From contig JAHLMK010000023.1 of the NCBI GenBank assembly GCA_019915135.1, positions 620,001-684,000 of the forward strand: DNA of 64,000 nucleotides, in the 5' to 3' direction. Within the stretch, counting starts at the first letter, position 1, and each line of letters begins with the position of its first letter. The stretch comes from Strobilurus pachycystidiatus. Lineage: Eukaryota > Basidiomycota > Agaricomycetes > Agaricales > Physalacriaceae. A model generated the notes under the pieces. It did not search any database and was not told the DNA's origin. It saw only the letters and a list, made by a program, of their open reading frames with translations. The translations under genes and the position numbers were made by a program. Positions 32,909 to 45,800 of this stretch are shown here, piece by piece.

Positions 32909-35900
32909 TCATAAATTGACCACACCCTTGCGCCCATGCGCTCTACTTTTTTGCCTCATCTGCGTGAACTCTTTATCGAGGGTCACCCATTGCGGATCCG
33001 ATGCTAACACGAGCAAGTGTCGATTTTGCACGATCAGCTCTTCCCCCGTATTCAAGTCTGGTTGACCCCTTCCTTGACGTAACACGCGGACGACCAGCCA
33101 TGCCATCGAGTCCTCGCCCTCTGCGCCCTCTACATCAAGCAGACGGATAGGCCGAACATATTTCCCAATGTGTTCATGTGGACCCTGATACACAAACCAG
33201 CAGTGACCGTCAGAAGCCCGATTCCCTGGATGCTTGACGGCAATGATACTGGGCACCAGGGGAGGATTCATCAATTTTCCCTTCATAATGCGATTGATGA
33301 CAGTAGCACCGGAGGGCGAAGTCGTCTGTCGAATGGTAATGATCTGCTCCCGCTTCTTGGCTTTGCTTTCGGGAAGGGGAACTTCGATGTCGAGATTACG
33401 AAGATATGGTTGCATACACCATGGAATGGACTCATTATAAGTCAGGGTGCGTCCAAGGGCGAGACCCGGGATGTTCGGAGCAGTGGAAGGGCCAGCTACA
33501 GCGTCTCCCTCGTCAATCCTCCACCAGCCTACACTTCCTTCGACAGGTGGCGCCTCAGCAAGAGCCACTTCTGCACGAGCTTCCTGGATAGCTTGTATTT
33601 CGGCCTCAGAACGACGATAAACGACCAGACCGTCGGCCTCGCGAGGCTGTCCGCGCGCTGTTCTAGGCGGCTCGTAGGTACGCTTGAGTTCGTAATCGAA
33701 GTACTCCAACTTTCCGCGAAAACCTGCTTTTGTATGTAATGCGCTGAGAGGCCTGATGAGACGTAGAGGCCAATAAGTCCTGGAGACAAAGTAAGTCAAT
33801 GGTTGTGATACACATGAAAGATGCTTACTCGGGATCACGAAGACGACTATAGCAAATCCATTTATCGAGATTTCCCTCTGCTGCACGCAGTCTGTCAAAG
33901 CGCACAAGCACTTTGAGTCCACTGAGCGTGGTGGAATCAATGTTGACATCTTGAACTGTGCCCGTATCTCCCTTATGATCGCCTTTACCTACGAGGACGA
34001 CCGGTTGGCGAAACCAAGGAACTCTTCCGCTGTACTCCTCTCCGGGTGTGTAAGTGGAATTTTTTGTGTACCCGAATTTGCGAATGAAACGCAGTCGCTG
34101 TTCGAATGAATTCGACGTGTCTGCCGTGGTTTCCCTCACCGTAGGTGTATGGTATGCTGGAAGAGAGATGGATGGTATAGATCTGGCAGTAAGTTGCTCG
34201 ACCACGAGGAAGCAGTTGTTCTTATGAACACGTATAACCTGTCCGATAGATCCAGCAACGCTAAGCAAACAGAAAAAAGATTCGACATACCCGGGGTATC
34301 ATTCGGTCTTTTTCGTCAAATGAATGTAGCAATAGAGAGAGGTATCGAGGTTGTCGTGATTCTCGGGTGCGGAGCTCCTCCTCCTTGAGAAGCTCCTGCG
34401 GTGTGAGTTTCTTTGCCTCGGTTTGGCTCAATTCTGGAGCAGGCGGGGATGGGTCAATGACCCAACCATGGGCGATCTCACCGTCGATAGATTTGACGCC
34501 AACGGAGTCACCGACCTCGAAGGCGCGTAGGAGATGGTCCTGCGGGACCAGCTGTTCATTTGCGGAGTCCTCGAGAGGGCTGATGCGGAGCAGTGGTTGA
34601 TGTAGATGATCTTGTTCAGGTCCATCACCTACTACCGTTCCTTTCAACCCACTAACCAGATCCTCGACAACAGCGCCGGGTTCAAACGTCCAGTGTTCTA
34701 GAGGAGGAAGATGCTTCCGAGCTGCGAGGATGTGAGGGTGCTGCGACCTGTGGAGGTGGCTGTGCAGGTGAGGCGGAGAGAGTAAAGCGAGGGAAAGGTG
34801 GTTTCGTCGGACACGTATGACCAACATGTCCCAAGCAAAGAGTAAGGTGGAAGTCTCTTCGAACTGCATAGACAATGGGTTGACAGACTGGGGTTCGACG
34901 CCGATGGGAGTGAGGCGGTCTTTCACATCGGAGGGGAGGAGCGAAGGGAGATGACGCCTTCCTTGGGAGGGAGGCACGAGATATAATTGTTCAACCGGGT
35001 ATGACGAGCCCATGTGCCGCTTGCGAGGATGGTTGAAGTTATCCTCGGGGGATTCAACTGCTACAACTCGCGTCGAAAACTTAAGGCGAGGAACAACTGT
35101 AACATTGAGCCACGCTCCTCCCAGATCCCTGTTTACCCAACCCATGTCTCCATCATACTGTCCCCCACGAAGAAGAACCCACGCCTCATTGAAGTCTAGC
35201 GGAGGCCGTGGACACCATTTGCAGACACGCATTCGTTCTTTACTGTCCGAAATCGGTGAAAGACTTTGTAGAGAAAGTCCGAATAGCGGTCGACCTGACT
35301 CGGTAATCACGGCGAGCAGCTCACTGAGAGTGCCACATGTGGCGATGTAGATGGTAGGCTGAGAGGGAGCTTTTTTTGCCGGCCAAATGTCGACGATAAG
35401 ATCCTCGGGGAAGGGTTTGCCCGTGAGGGAAGCCACAGACAGCGCGTGATGCCGACTATGCCGGTTGTCCCATTCCTCTTGATCGTGCTGAGGGTAATGC
35501 AGCATGGCTTGAGCAGCTCGTCGTTGTGATATGTCTGTGATGCGCTGCGCGCGCTCCGGCGGGGACAATGTCTGGATGGTTTGTACTGCACTCGATAGTT
35601 CTTTGACAGTGTCTTTCGCAGTTCGGAACTAGATAGGTTCATTAAAACACAGATCACATACTACTGAGATGGACTTGACATACGCGACAGCGGACCGCCC
35701 ATATGTCAATGCCAATGTCCACGGCCAGCAGCGAACGGGCATCGAGGGGAGAGGAAGACGTCTCATAATGGGTAGAAACGTCCTCGTCCTCGTCCTGTTC
35801 GATATCGTCGTCGATTTCGGGGTCCACGCCTGGGGCAAGAACGGGATCAAGAGGTTCGTCTCGCTGTCCCGAGGCGGTACCCGCGAGACTGTTCAGCCAG

Positions 35901-36303
35901 CCGTCAAACTCTTCTTGCTGTGTCGGGCCCTGTCTGACAACTGGTGTCGTATTCTCCCCGTCTGGTAGGATAAACAGACCTGCAAGACGGAAGTATGAAA
36001 TTATGGTATACTGCGCCACACAATGGAGTACGCACCCTCATCAGAACTGTCCTCTCCATCGACAACATCCTCTTCTTCTTCTTCTTCCTCTTCTTCCCGA
36101 GCCTCCAGCGCCAGGAACCGACTGACACCGGCGGGCATGACCCGTGCCTGTAGTTGCCTGGATCAGCCTTGTGATTTTTTTGAGTTAGAGCATGTAGTAT
36201 AGTCTAATGGAGGGAGCGACAACTGAGCTGGAGGCGCGAGGTCTTTCACTTATCATCGAAGACATTCTATTGTCGGGTTGTACTACTGACTTACCTTTGA
36301 CAT
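32909..36303 (-). CDS. KOW-domain, Spt5-like protein (1011 aa)
   Basis: Six exons in phase: 36303-36295, 36147-36036, 35979-35684, 35628-34291, 34238-33829, 33779-32909 (3036 nt). The N-terminus is acidic (EAREEEEEEEEDVVDGEDSS). Several KOW-type segments follow: GGQYDGDMGWV, GAVVEDLVSGLKGTVVGDG, GDSVGVKSIDGEIAHGWV, VLVGKGDHKGDTGTVQDVN. An acidic arm plus multiple KOW repeats is the plan of Spt5, the elongation factor that clamps RNA polymerase II. A clear NGN domain was not pinned down, and agaricomycetes have extra KOW proteins, so this may be a divergent paralogue. Exon 1 is only MSK and lies in the shared 5' module. Confidence 0.75.
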
Positions 36304-36665
36304 GGGCGCGCCAGCCTACCAGCACCAAATTGGTCGTGGTGGTTAGAAGCAGAATGGGAAAGATTAGTCAGCGTCGGGTGCTCCCACTTGAGGCAGCCGG
36401 CATCAACTCACCAGTGTACCGGCAAGCTCGGTCCCGGTGCATCAGTGAGTTGATCGAGGGGTGCTCTAAGGCGGGCACCAAACAACTGTAAAGCTTTTCC
36501 CGTCTTGTCCGCACCCACCATGCATGCATCGGTGAAGTGGGCACTTTTGCACAAAGCTAGGCGCTGCTCAACGACGTATCATACCGGTTGCGTCGGACTA
36601 CGTGGAAGACTGTTGGCTTTGCGAGACGATTAGAAGAATGAAACATTCTTTACCAAGAAGACTCC
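36295..36665 (-). promoter_or_regulatory. Shared 5' module, copy B
   Basis: Reverse-oriented copy of the module, ending (minus strand) GGCGCGCCC ATG TCA AAG then GTAAGTCAGTAGTA. It supplies the start codon and first splice donor of the KOW gene. Confidence 0.75.
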
Positions 36666-36971
36666 AGGATCATACACACTCTGTGGCGCTGGTTCGAGAC
36701 TGTGAGGGCAGGGATCTCTTGCCATCTTAGAGGCCCAGGAAACGCTGGTAGCTTCCTTTCAAAGCCAGATCTCCTTACCTTTTTCCTCATACCTAATTTA
36801 CCTGCAGTCTCTCTCTGATGAAAAGATGATTTTTCGTTCCTCTCTCGAGCTCTTCGGGCTGTGGCCTGATTTAATTCCTCTTGTCACGCATACATGTACT
36901 CATCTAGCGGCTGCGGGCAAGGGAACAACTTTGCAGGTCTCTCAATAATCAGTCGTTGTATTGAGAGTGAT
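36666..36971. other. Intergenic region
   Basis: No ORF or repeat recognised. Confidence 0.4.
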
Positions 36972-38605
36972 TCAAGCAAATCTAGTGTTTCTGTCTACGA
37001 GCGCCTCGCTGGCGTCTCTGCTCCGTCGACCGCACAACGATAATCCGTCGGCACGAAGTTTAGGAAGGAAACCACGATGTCTGAGGGATTCCACCACGCC
37101 CTCGCCCTCTCGGCACCGATGAGTGGCAGAACGAGCTGGATGGGAAATGGCAAGAGTCTCTACGTCCCGAAGCTCTCCGAATAAGGCGAGGAGATGCCCT
37201 AGTTCAACTGCAACATTGCTCAAACTCAAATGCATGACGCGCGGGTTTGACGAGCGCATTAGCAATTCATGGAAGGCTCGAACCTCTACAGTTCCTCCCC
37301 GCACTGGTCCTTCTCGATTGGAAACAAAGCAGACAGACCGAAGGGAGGGAAGCACCAGTGAGCGGGTGTAATTTAGAATACCTTGCCCGCTGCCGGTGAC
37401 GTAGATGATCAAGGTGGTAACACTCTCTGCTGTATAAGGAGTTTGGGCAACAGCAGTACCGGGGGATGGCGGCTGATACGGGCGACATAGCAGTGAGAGT
37501 TGCTGCACCTCTGGAAACGATGGAAGATGGAGTGAGGGATGGAAGTCAGGGGTTGACTCATAGACCAGCCGGCGGATATGGCGAAATGTGAACGGTGCGG
37601 TGTGCGCTCTACCGCAGAAGACAAGATGCAAGCTGAAAACACTTGCTGTGGTGTCGATAAGGGATAAGGATTGAAAGGATTCAGGGAGGAGGTTGGGAAA
37701 CGCTCTGTTCAAGCAATCCTCCGTTCTCAGACAGACGGCCACAGAAACCAGTTGAGAGTGGTTCAGGAGCAGGGGATGGGGTGTGAAAAGCGTTTTGAGA
37801 TAATAGTTGGAACGTTCCCCCAATTCACTGATGGATATTGTTCTCCAGCGGTGACAGCAGCGATTGAGGAGAGCGACAAATGAGCCCAAAGAGGATGCCA
37901 AGGGCTCCGAGAAGCCATACGAGACCTCGTCCACAAGACTGATGTGCAGTGGATTGTTGACACTGCGCGTCAAGTAGAGTCTGGTGACGGATCGAAGCAG
38001 AAGCGCACTGCGAGCAAGTAATGCATCCGTTAGCGTGATGTGGATGTTGGACCATAGGTCTCTGTTCTGGAGGATGATAGCCCGCCAAGACCCGCACACA
38101 CGAGAGAGTGTAAAGGCGGCGAAGGTCTGGTCTTGACCGGCGGCGGCGCAGATCATGGTTACGAGCTCGGGCGTGTATAGAGGATTCGCTTGCAAGAGAA
38201 TCACTCCCGAGACCAAGCTTGCATGGTCAATGGCGGTGGCCACGGGCTCATTTGAGTTCGATTCCATCGGCGTATCGCAGGCTGGGTCGGCACGTAGCAC
38301 CGATGCAGGGACCAAGGAGTAATCCTGTCCTCCCACAAGAGCGTCGCCATTGTTCTTGATAGTTTCGGCGTCTGACCAAGCGAATGAGCGCTTCGGCAGA
38401 TCTCTCTTTCAACGAAACGTTCCTTACCTGGTCTGTATATCGGTCCGGACGGTGAAGAGGGGTCTCGATGGCAAGAAGCTGAAAGAATGTTGGCGGATGA
38501 GAGCTTGAGCCACACAGTCGACTTACGCTCACTACGCTCAGTGCACATCCCATGGGCACGACGACGTGTTGCGGAGGCAAGGGATTCTTGAATGGAGGCA
38601 GACAT
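36972..38605 (-). CDS. F-box-like, LRR-type protein (509 aa)
   Basis: Exons 38605-38527, 38478-38428 and 38371-36972 (introns 48 and 56 bp, GTAAGT...TTCAG and GTAAGG...GTCAG) give 1530 nt in phase. The F-box-like part runs from NPLYTPELVTMICAAAGQDQ to LSRVCGSWRAIILQNRDLWS, a classic agaricomycete pattern (L.RVC..WR.I.L..P.LWS). It is followed by leucine-rich repeats of irregular length (LVSVAVCLRTEDCL, FQSLSLIDTTAS, VQQLSLLCRPY, VMHLSLSNVAVEL). Likely a substrate adaptor of an SCF ubiquitin ligase. The long single ORF begins with GTG, which is why the upstream exons were sought. Confidence 0.7.
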
Positions 38606-39019
38606 TAGGGACACTCGCGGGTGGTAGCGGGAGATTCGATAGAGTCAGTAAGCCCGATGGCAGCAAGACATCAATGTTTTACTTTCGGCTCGCGGTGTGA
38701 TGGTAATTTTCCCTTTGTCTGGCGTACACGAGGCATGGCCGATTGATTGCCAAGTAAGCCTTCGAGTATTGAAGTTGGGTGTAATTGTGTGGACCCAGCC
38801 ACAGGCGGGAAAGTGTCTGATTGTAACTGAGACTCCCCTCAAGGTGAGTATTGATTTCAAGTTGAAGGTGGTCGCAAGAAGACCATCTATTTGCCCCGTG
38901 ACGGTGTTTCGATCATGTGACATACATTTACAAGTGCGCGATCGCGATTGACACGCGTCTGCTCTTGACTCTCACCAGGTACTTTGCCACTGCCAGGCGT
39001 CTGCTTCAACTTGAACCTT
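38606..39019. other. Divergent promoter region
   Basis: 414 bp between the ATGs of the F-box-like gene (minus) and the RING gene (plus). Small ORFs here have no support. Confidence 0.45.
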
Positions 39020-40014
39020 ATGTCTGCTCGACCGACACGAAGTAAGACGAAAGATGTGGCATCACATTCCGCCATGGTACGTTATCTATTCCCCGAGCAT
39101 TTTCTGCTTTGTATTGATGATCCAGGAACTTCGTTGCTCTGAGCTAGAAGACGAGTTAGCAGCTGTAAAGTTAGAGCTCTACAAAAAGAAACTGGTATTT
39201 GAGTTCTATAACTTTCATACCCTCGGAAGGAGCTGACAACCTATATCCAAGGAGATCGAACTACAATTGCATCTCAAGGACACCTCAAGAGACCAGAGAT
39301 CCTCCGAGGCTGCTGCAGCCTTGGGGCGGGCGCAAGCTGTGAGTGCAACTTCCACTTCATCCAGCTGCTACATCCTGACCGGCGTTATGTCTCTGGAGGA
39401 ACGGGATGAACTATCAGCACGGTTGGAAGCGGCCGGCAACGAGAATCTAACGCTTTTCGCCCAACTGAAAGAGAAAATCAGGCAAATCAAGCTCCTAGAC
39501 GATGTGAGTCTCGTAGTTTGTGATATTGAACTCAAAGCTGAAATGAAGCAGCACAACGTAGCTCTTCGGGCCGATAATGAGGAACATCGGGCTGCGAAGC
39601 TAGAGCGCGAGCAAATTCTGAGTCGTCTGGTTAATGCCATCAATCCGCTGCTTCAATGTGGCATATGCCTCGACAACTACGGCGCCCAAGCGCACCCTAC
39701 CACGTTTGTCCACTGATCCTTTCGATCCTTATGCATGGGTTGATATCTTGAGTCATAGATTGTGCTGCGGTCATACTCTATGCTCTCAATGCGTCATCAG
39801 AATGCTGCGAATCAGCGCTCAAGATAACGAACCTTGCGGCTGCGCCTTTTGCAGGGCTCCCATAGCCGCGTGCCCCACGCTTTCACGCGACTTCACCTCC
39901 ATGGTTCATGCCCTACTAGGAGTATCGGACTTGTCAAACGAAGCAGCATACCAGGACGTCCTCCAAAGTCTACAAATTGGGTTCAGCCAAATCCCGCGGC
40001 CGATAGTTCGGTAG
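39020..40014 (+). CDS. Coiled-coil RING-finger protein (243 aa)
   Basis: Six exons in phase: 39020-39076, 39126-39194, 39252-39338, 39399-39503, 39552-39703, 39753-40014 (732 nt). Residues about 20-130 form a charged coiled coil (RCSELEDELAAVKLELYKKK, RDELSARLEAAGNENLTLFA). The C3HC4 RING is split by the last intron: CGICLDNY in exon 5, then HRLCCGHTLCSQC and CAFCRAPI in exon 6. That intron (GTTTGT...TTGAG) is required to bring both halves into frame. RING plus coiled coil suggests an E3 ubiquitin ligase that dimerises; substrate unknown. Confidence 0.75.
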
Positions 40015-40472
40015 ATATCTATGACGAATGCCGAAATAATTATTTCTTCCCGCACAACGTTCAAGAAGACAGAGTAGGATCTGAACAAGTACGCTGCTAC
40101 TCCAGACTTAGGTCAAAGGGTGGTGTAATACGCGATAGTCTGTACAGGGCGTCAACTTGGACCAGTCGGGTTGTATGAATATACGCGACCTTTGGGGATA
40201 TGCAGTCTGAGATTTCGGGCCAGTGATGTGCGTAATTCATTTCCGTCGCGTGGCCCACGATGAGTATGTTTCCTGTGCAGACAGCGGAATGACTGGACCC
40301 TCAAGCTTTCTCAGACCTATGGAAATACTATGACGTGGTCCATATAATGCAATCTTATTCGCGGGTAGTATCCATATTGAACTTGTAGCTCCAAAACATG
40401 TAGTTACTGACCTATCTTACGCGCCGCACCGGTCGGAGAAAATTTGACTTTGTCAACCAGTCTGGAAGTCGC
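40015..40472. other. Intergenic region, convergent 3' ends
   Basis: Between the RING gene (plus) and the repeat-rich gene (minus). Nothing else recognised. Confidence 0.45.
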
Positions 40473-42792
40473 TCAGAAGACTTGCCGGTGATATAAAGGA
40501 CCAACAAACCTATACACCCGGCTTGAGAATCGCAAGAGACGCAAATCGATGGGGTCCGCAACCTTGAGATCTGCGTAGCGAAGAGGGTCCCTCTTCCGGT
40601 AGTCGCGCAACCATTTTTGGTCGTAGAAATTTTCTGGAAGTCCCTTCGCGGGAAGGGCTTCGGTATCGACGCGGTCTGAATGAACTCGTATCCCAGGAAG
40701 TTGTCCTGGCATACGATGCTTGCAGCCGTCCTCTTGAAAGCGTCTCGCAAAATGTAAGATGTCAGGAACGTGGAAGAAGTCGCAGATGATGGGATGGTTG
40801 CTTCGCCAGCACGGACGGGGTGCGACAAAATCGCCTTCTTCGTTGACATCGTCGTCGCTGACAGCATCGGGCCCGACGTCCTGCCACATCTCGTAAACCT
40901 GGGCAATTGTGTCGTCCGCCTCCTTGAACAAAGACAGGCCATTTATGCGCGTAAGATATCGCTGTTACATACGTCAGTATCAGCATGCAAACCACAAATC
41001 TGAGAAAAGACCTTGTTACGGCGGTTCCTAGTATTATCGGAGAGTCTCTTTGCCGTGCGCTCCTTTGGTGTAGGCGGCTCGGCTAGGACCTTGTTACTGA
41101 ATTTTTTGCGTCGATAACGATAGTTGCCCTTGATAGCCTTCGTGAGCTCCGCGCGTTTGAACGTTCGTAGTTTTGGATCCTCCAATGCAAGCTCAACTGC
41201 GAGTTGTATCACGCGGCGGTTCCATACAGACCCAACGTTCCCACTAGTATCGAAGGCCAGAGTACCGCTCTGGGGGCCATGTCGGGCCGAAGACTTTTGC
41301 ATGTATCGCTGAACAAGAGTATGACTGGCCTCCGATTCCGGAAGTGTGTCTAGGAAGTCCCGAACACTTGCCTACAAACATTTAAGAACGATGGGTGGGA
41401 TTGGAGGGTTTCTCTCACCTTCACTGATAGTTCACGCTTATCTCTTCTGACACCCAGAATCTGGAGGATCGATACCGTGGTCAGATAGATACAAACATAA
41501 AGCTATCGGCATACCAAGCGTTTTCCTGCATTTGGATTACCAGCCCGAATAATGCGGGGTGGAGATTTCTTCTTCTTACCACTGACGCCTGGCTGCACTT
41601 CAGGGTTTTGCTGCCGTGTGTCACTGCGCTGAGGAGCTTCACTAGAGCGAGGTTGTGCAGGCTTCGGCGCGTGGTCGCTGGTTTGCTGGCGCCAAGGTGT
41701 TTCGTCACGCTCTCGTTGGCGCGGTGCTGCGTCCCGTCCATCCTGTAGATTGGTGCGGCCGGTGGGGGTTGCTCCGTGAGGTTGACGGCGGGAATGGTCC
41801 AGTCGAGGTAGTTCAGCGTGGCGAGGTTGAACGGATTCAGCTCTGGGACGACCCGATGGCTTTGACGCAGGCGTCTGAGCAGTCTGGCGCGGGGAGTGGT
41901 TACGAGGCCGGCGGGGCGGGTCGTTCTGCAGAGGTGTTTCAGCGCGGCTGGGTTGAACGGCTTCAGCTCTGAAACGACCCGATGGCTTTGGCGCAGGCGT
42001 CGTATGGGGACGGCGGGGCGGGTTGTCCTGCAGAGGTGATTCAGCGCGGCGGGGTTGAACGGCTTTAGGGTTGGAACGACTTGATGGCTTTGGCGCAGGC
42101 GTCGTATGGGGACGGCGGGGCGAGTTGTCCTGCAGAGGTGGTTCAGCGCGGCGGGGTTGAACGGCTTCAGGGTTGGGACGACTGGATGGCTTTGGCGCAG
42201 GCGTCGTATGGGGACGGCGGGGCGGGTTGTCCTGCAGAGGTGGTTCAGCGCGGCGGGGCTGAACGGCTTCAGGGTTGGGACGACTGGATGGCTTTGGCGC
42301 AGGCGTCGTATGGGGACGGCGGGGCGGGTTGTCCTGCAGAGGTGGTTCAGCGCGGCGGGGTTGAACGGCTTCAGGGTTGGGACGACTGGATGGCTTTGGC
42401 GCAGGCGTCGTATGGGGACGGCGGAGCGGGTTGTCCTGCAGAGGTGATTCAGCGCGGCGTGGTTGAACGGCTTTAGGGTTGGAACGACTTGATGGCTTTG
42501 GCGCAGGCGTTGTATGGGGACGGCGGGGCGGGTTGTCCTGCATAGGTGGTTCAGCGCGGCGGGGTTGAACGGCTTCAGGTTTGGGACGACCCGATGGCTT
42601 TGGCACAGGCATCTGGGTCGGAGCAGTGCGGCGGGGCTGCATGGCTTCAGCTACAGATCTGAAACGGCCTGCAGGCTTTGGGACGTCTTCCTGACTAGCT
42701 CGGGGCGCGGACGTATCGAGACCAGGACGGCCCGGTAGATCTCCATGGGGAGTAAGAGGAGCAACGTCAGCCCGGTGCCGCACAGCAGACAT
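40473..42792 (-). CDS. Pro/Arg-repeat protein with conserved C-terminal domain (722 aa)
   Basis: Exons 42792-41515, 41460-41419, 41371-41012, 40961-40473 give 2169 nt in phase. Residues about 60-330 are tandem 34-residue repeats with PKPSSRPNPEAVQPRRAEPP followed by LQDNPPRRPHTTPA, a 102-bp minisatellite in the DNA. The C-terminal 300 residues (RRDKRELSVKASVRDFLDTL, WNRRVIQLAVELALEDPKL, KEADDTIAQVYEMWQDVG, FYDQKWLRDYRKRD) resemble a widespread uncharacterised agaricomycete protein family by recall. No enzymatic motif seen. The repeat arm is basic and proline-rich, likely disordered. Confidence 0.7.
41830..42620. repeat. 102-bp minisatellite inside a CDS
   Basis: About seven to eight units of GGCGTCGTATGGGGACGGCG... 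with few differences. The unit is a multiple of three, so copy changes keep the frame. Confidence 0.85.
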
Positions 42793-42837
42793 CGGGGGGG
42801 TTACTTTGAGACGTGGTTGCGCAGTCTCTCTGCGCTG

Positions 42838-45800
42838 TCAAATCGGTGACTCAGGAGACCGTGCTGAATCTTTTCGATCTGTGCCGCGATGTGGAGGCGC
42901 ACCTCGAGTAGGGTGAACTCGAGGTGGATGTGGGGGGGGTGGTTGATCACGTCGGGAACGCAGTTTCTTCAACGCATATGAATCCACCCGGGACTTTAGC
43001 CTTTTCGTTGAGGAGAGGTCTGTCCACAAATCAGAGAATGATCTGCAAGTTATTTTTGGACAATTACCTGACTCTTCATCTTCGTCTTCATCAGTGCTGC
43101 TAACTTCGTTCACTGCTCGAGAGAAGTCTTCGGCATCCGAGACAGCGCATTCATTTGGTTCATCTGGGAAGGGTCAAGAGAATGTAATTTTGTTAACTGT
43201 ACAACTAACCGTCTTCATAGAAGTCATCGATTCCTGTGTACCGACTCTTGTTGGGAGATTCTGTAATGAAAATTCTGAGAAGCATGCAATGTGATCAAGA
43301 GAATGTACTGACCGACATCATCCAATTTGTGTTCGCTTTCCTCGTCGTCAAAGTCCCCATCGAGAGAATGACGGGGCGCATCGAACAAGGAGTCCGAGAT
43401 CTCTGCGCTTGAGTCAGAACAAGCTCAAAGTGCTGACAAGTCCGACTAATGCACGCACCAGCTTCAGTATCGTGGAACACATAACCGTCATGGGAAAAAA
43501 CCTCGGGTTGCATGTCCTGGTCATCTTCCCAATCGCTGTCCTCATCGCCGAGCATTGGGCTCCCGTAACCGTCATCAGAGTCAATCGCATTCGGAGAAGT
43601 CAATGACATCTCGTCGTCAGAAGCGACGGAAACCTCATCCAAGGCGTGCACAGCAGAGTGGGAGTCGCTCTCTGTAAAGAGAGGTGAGCACAATGCAGAC
43701 GAAGGAGAAGACAGAAATGCATACCTTGATGTTCATCGTCCTCAACCGGACTTCCATGTCTGCCATCGGAACCGACCTCGTTGTTCGAGTCCAACGACAT
43801 CTCCTCACCAGAAGCGATGGAAGCCTCATCCAGGGAAAGCGAAGCAGAGCGTGAGTCGTAACCGTCATCAGAAAGAGCCTCAGGTTGCATATCCTGGTCA
43901 TCTTCCCGATCGCTGTCCTCATCGCCGAGCATTGGGCTCCCGTAACCGTCATCAGAGTCAATCGCATTCGGAGAAGTCAATGACATCTCGTCGTCAGAAG
44001 CGACGGAAACCTCATCCAAGGCGTGCACAGCAGAGCGGGAGTCGCTCTCTGGAAAAAGAGAGGTGAGCACAATGCAGACGAAGGAGAAGCCAGAAATGCA
44101 TACCTTGATGTTCATCGTCCTCAACCGGACTTCCATATCTGCCATCGGAACCGACCTCGTTGTTCGAGTCCAACGACATCTCCTCACCAGAAGCGATGGA
44201 AGCCTCATTCAGGGAGGGCGAAGCAGAGCGTGAGTCGTAACCGTCATCAGAAAGAGCCTCAGGTTGCATATCCTGGTCATCTTCCCGATCGCTGTCCTCA
44301 TCGCCGAGCATTGGGCTCCCGTAACCGTCATCAGAGTCAATCGCATTCGGGGAAGTCAATGACATCTCGTCGTCAGAAGCGACGGAAACCTCATCCAAGG
44401 CGTGCACAGCAGAGCGGGAGTCGCTCTCTGGAAAAAGGGAGGTGAGCACAATGCAGACGAAGGAGAAGCCAGAAATGCATACCTTGATGTTCATCGTCCT
44501 CAACCGGACTTCCATATCTGCCATCGGAACCGACCTCGTTATTCGAGTCCAACGACATCTCCTCACCAGAAGCGATGGAAGCCTCATTCAGGGAGGGCGA
44601 AGCAGAGCGTGAGTCGTTGGCTATAGAGAGATCCGAAGTGAGCACAATTCCTAAGGGTGGAGGAACCAAAACTACATACGTTCATGTTCATTGTTCTCTA
44701 CTGGACTTCCACGTCTGCCAATAGAACCCCTGTCGGCCTGCAAGTCCAACGACATCTCATCACCCGAAGCGATGGACGCCTCCTCAAAGCCGGGCGAAGG
44801 AGATCGGCATCCTGAGATATATGATGAGTTGAGAGCGCGAATGTAGGAAGCTTAAGAGAACCTGTATCAGCAGCCCAAGCCACTGGTTGCGGTTGACTGG
44901 CTCCGTCGTAAGACCACGTCTCCGAGCCAAAGACGTCTTCATCATGCATATCGGAGACATCCCCGTCATCAGAGAGAACCTCATGTCGCATATCCTGAAC
45001 ATCTTTCCGACCTCTGTCTTCATCGCTGTGCATTGGGGTCCCGTAACCGTCATTGGACTCAACCCCGTTCGGCGAGGTCAATGACATCTCGTCGTCAGAA
45101 GCGACGGAAACCTCATCCAAGGCGTGCACAGCAGAGCGGGAGTCGCTATCTGTAAAGAGAGGTGAGCACAATGCAGACGAAGGAGAAGCCAGAAATGCAT
45201 ACCTTGATGTTCATTGTCCTCAACCGGACTTCCATATCTGCCATCGGAACCGACCTCGTTATTCGAGTCCAACGACATCTCCTCGCCAGAAGCGATGGAA
45301 GCCTCATCCAGGGAGGGCGAAGCAGAGCGTGGGTCGTAACCGTCATCAGAAAGAGCCTCAGGTTGCATGTCCTGGTCATCTTCCCGATCGCTGTCCTCAT
45401 CGCCGAGCATTGGGCTCCCGTGACCGTCATCAGAGTCAATCGCATTCGGGGAAGTCAATGACATCTCGTCGTCAGAAGCAACGGAAACCTCATCCAAGGC
45501 GTGCACAGCAGAGCGGGAGTCGCTATCTGTAAAGAGAGGTGAGCACAATGCAGACGAAGGATGAGCCAGAAATGCATACCTTGATGTTCATCGTCCTCAA
45601 CCGGACTTCCATATCTACCATCGGAACCGACCTCGTTATTCGAGTTCAACGACATCTCCTCACCAGAAGCGATGGAAGCCTCATCCAGGGAGGGCAAAGC
45701 AGAGCGTGAGTTGTTGACTATGAAAAGGTCCGAAGTGAGCGCAATTCCATAAAGGGGATGACTCGAAGCTACGTTGTTCATGTTCATCGTCCTCTCCATG

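Noticed and set aside
39267..39716. Single-exon reading of the RING gene region
   Set aside because: It stops before the second half of the RING; only the spliced model gives a complete C3HC4 set.
42081..42476. Plus-strand ORFs over the 102-bp repeat
   Set aside because: They are the opposite strand of the in-frame minisatellite; the minus-strand reading has exons in phase and a conserved C-terminal domain.
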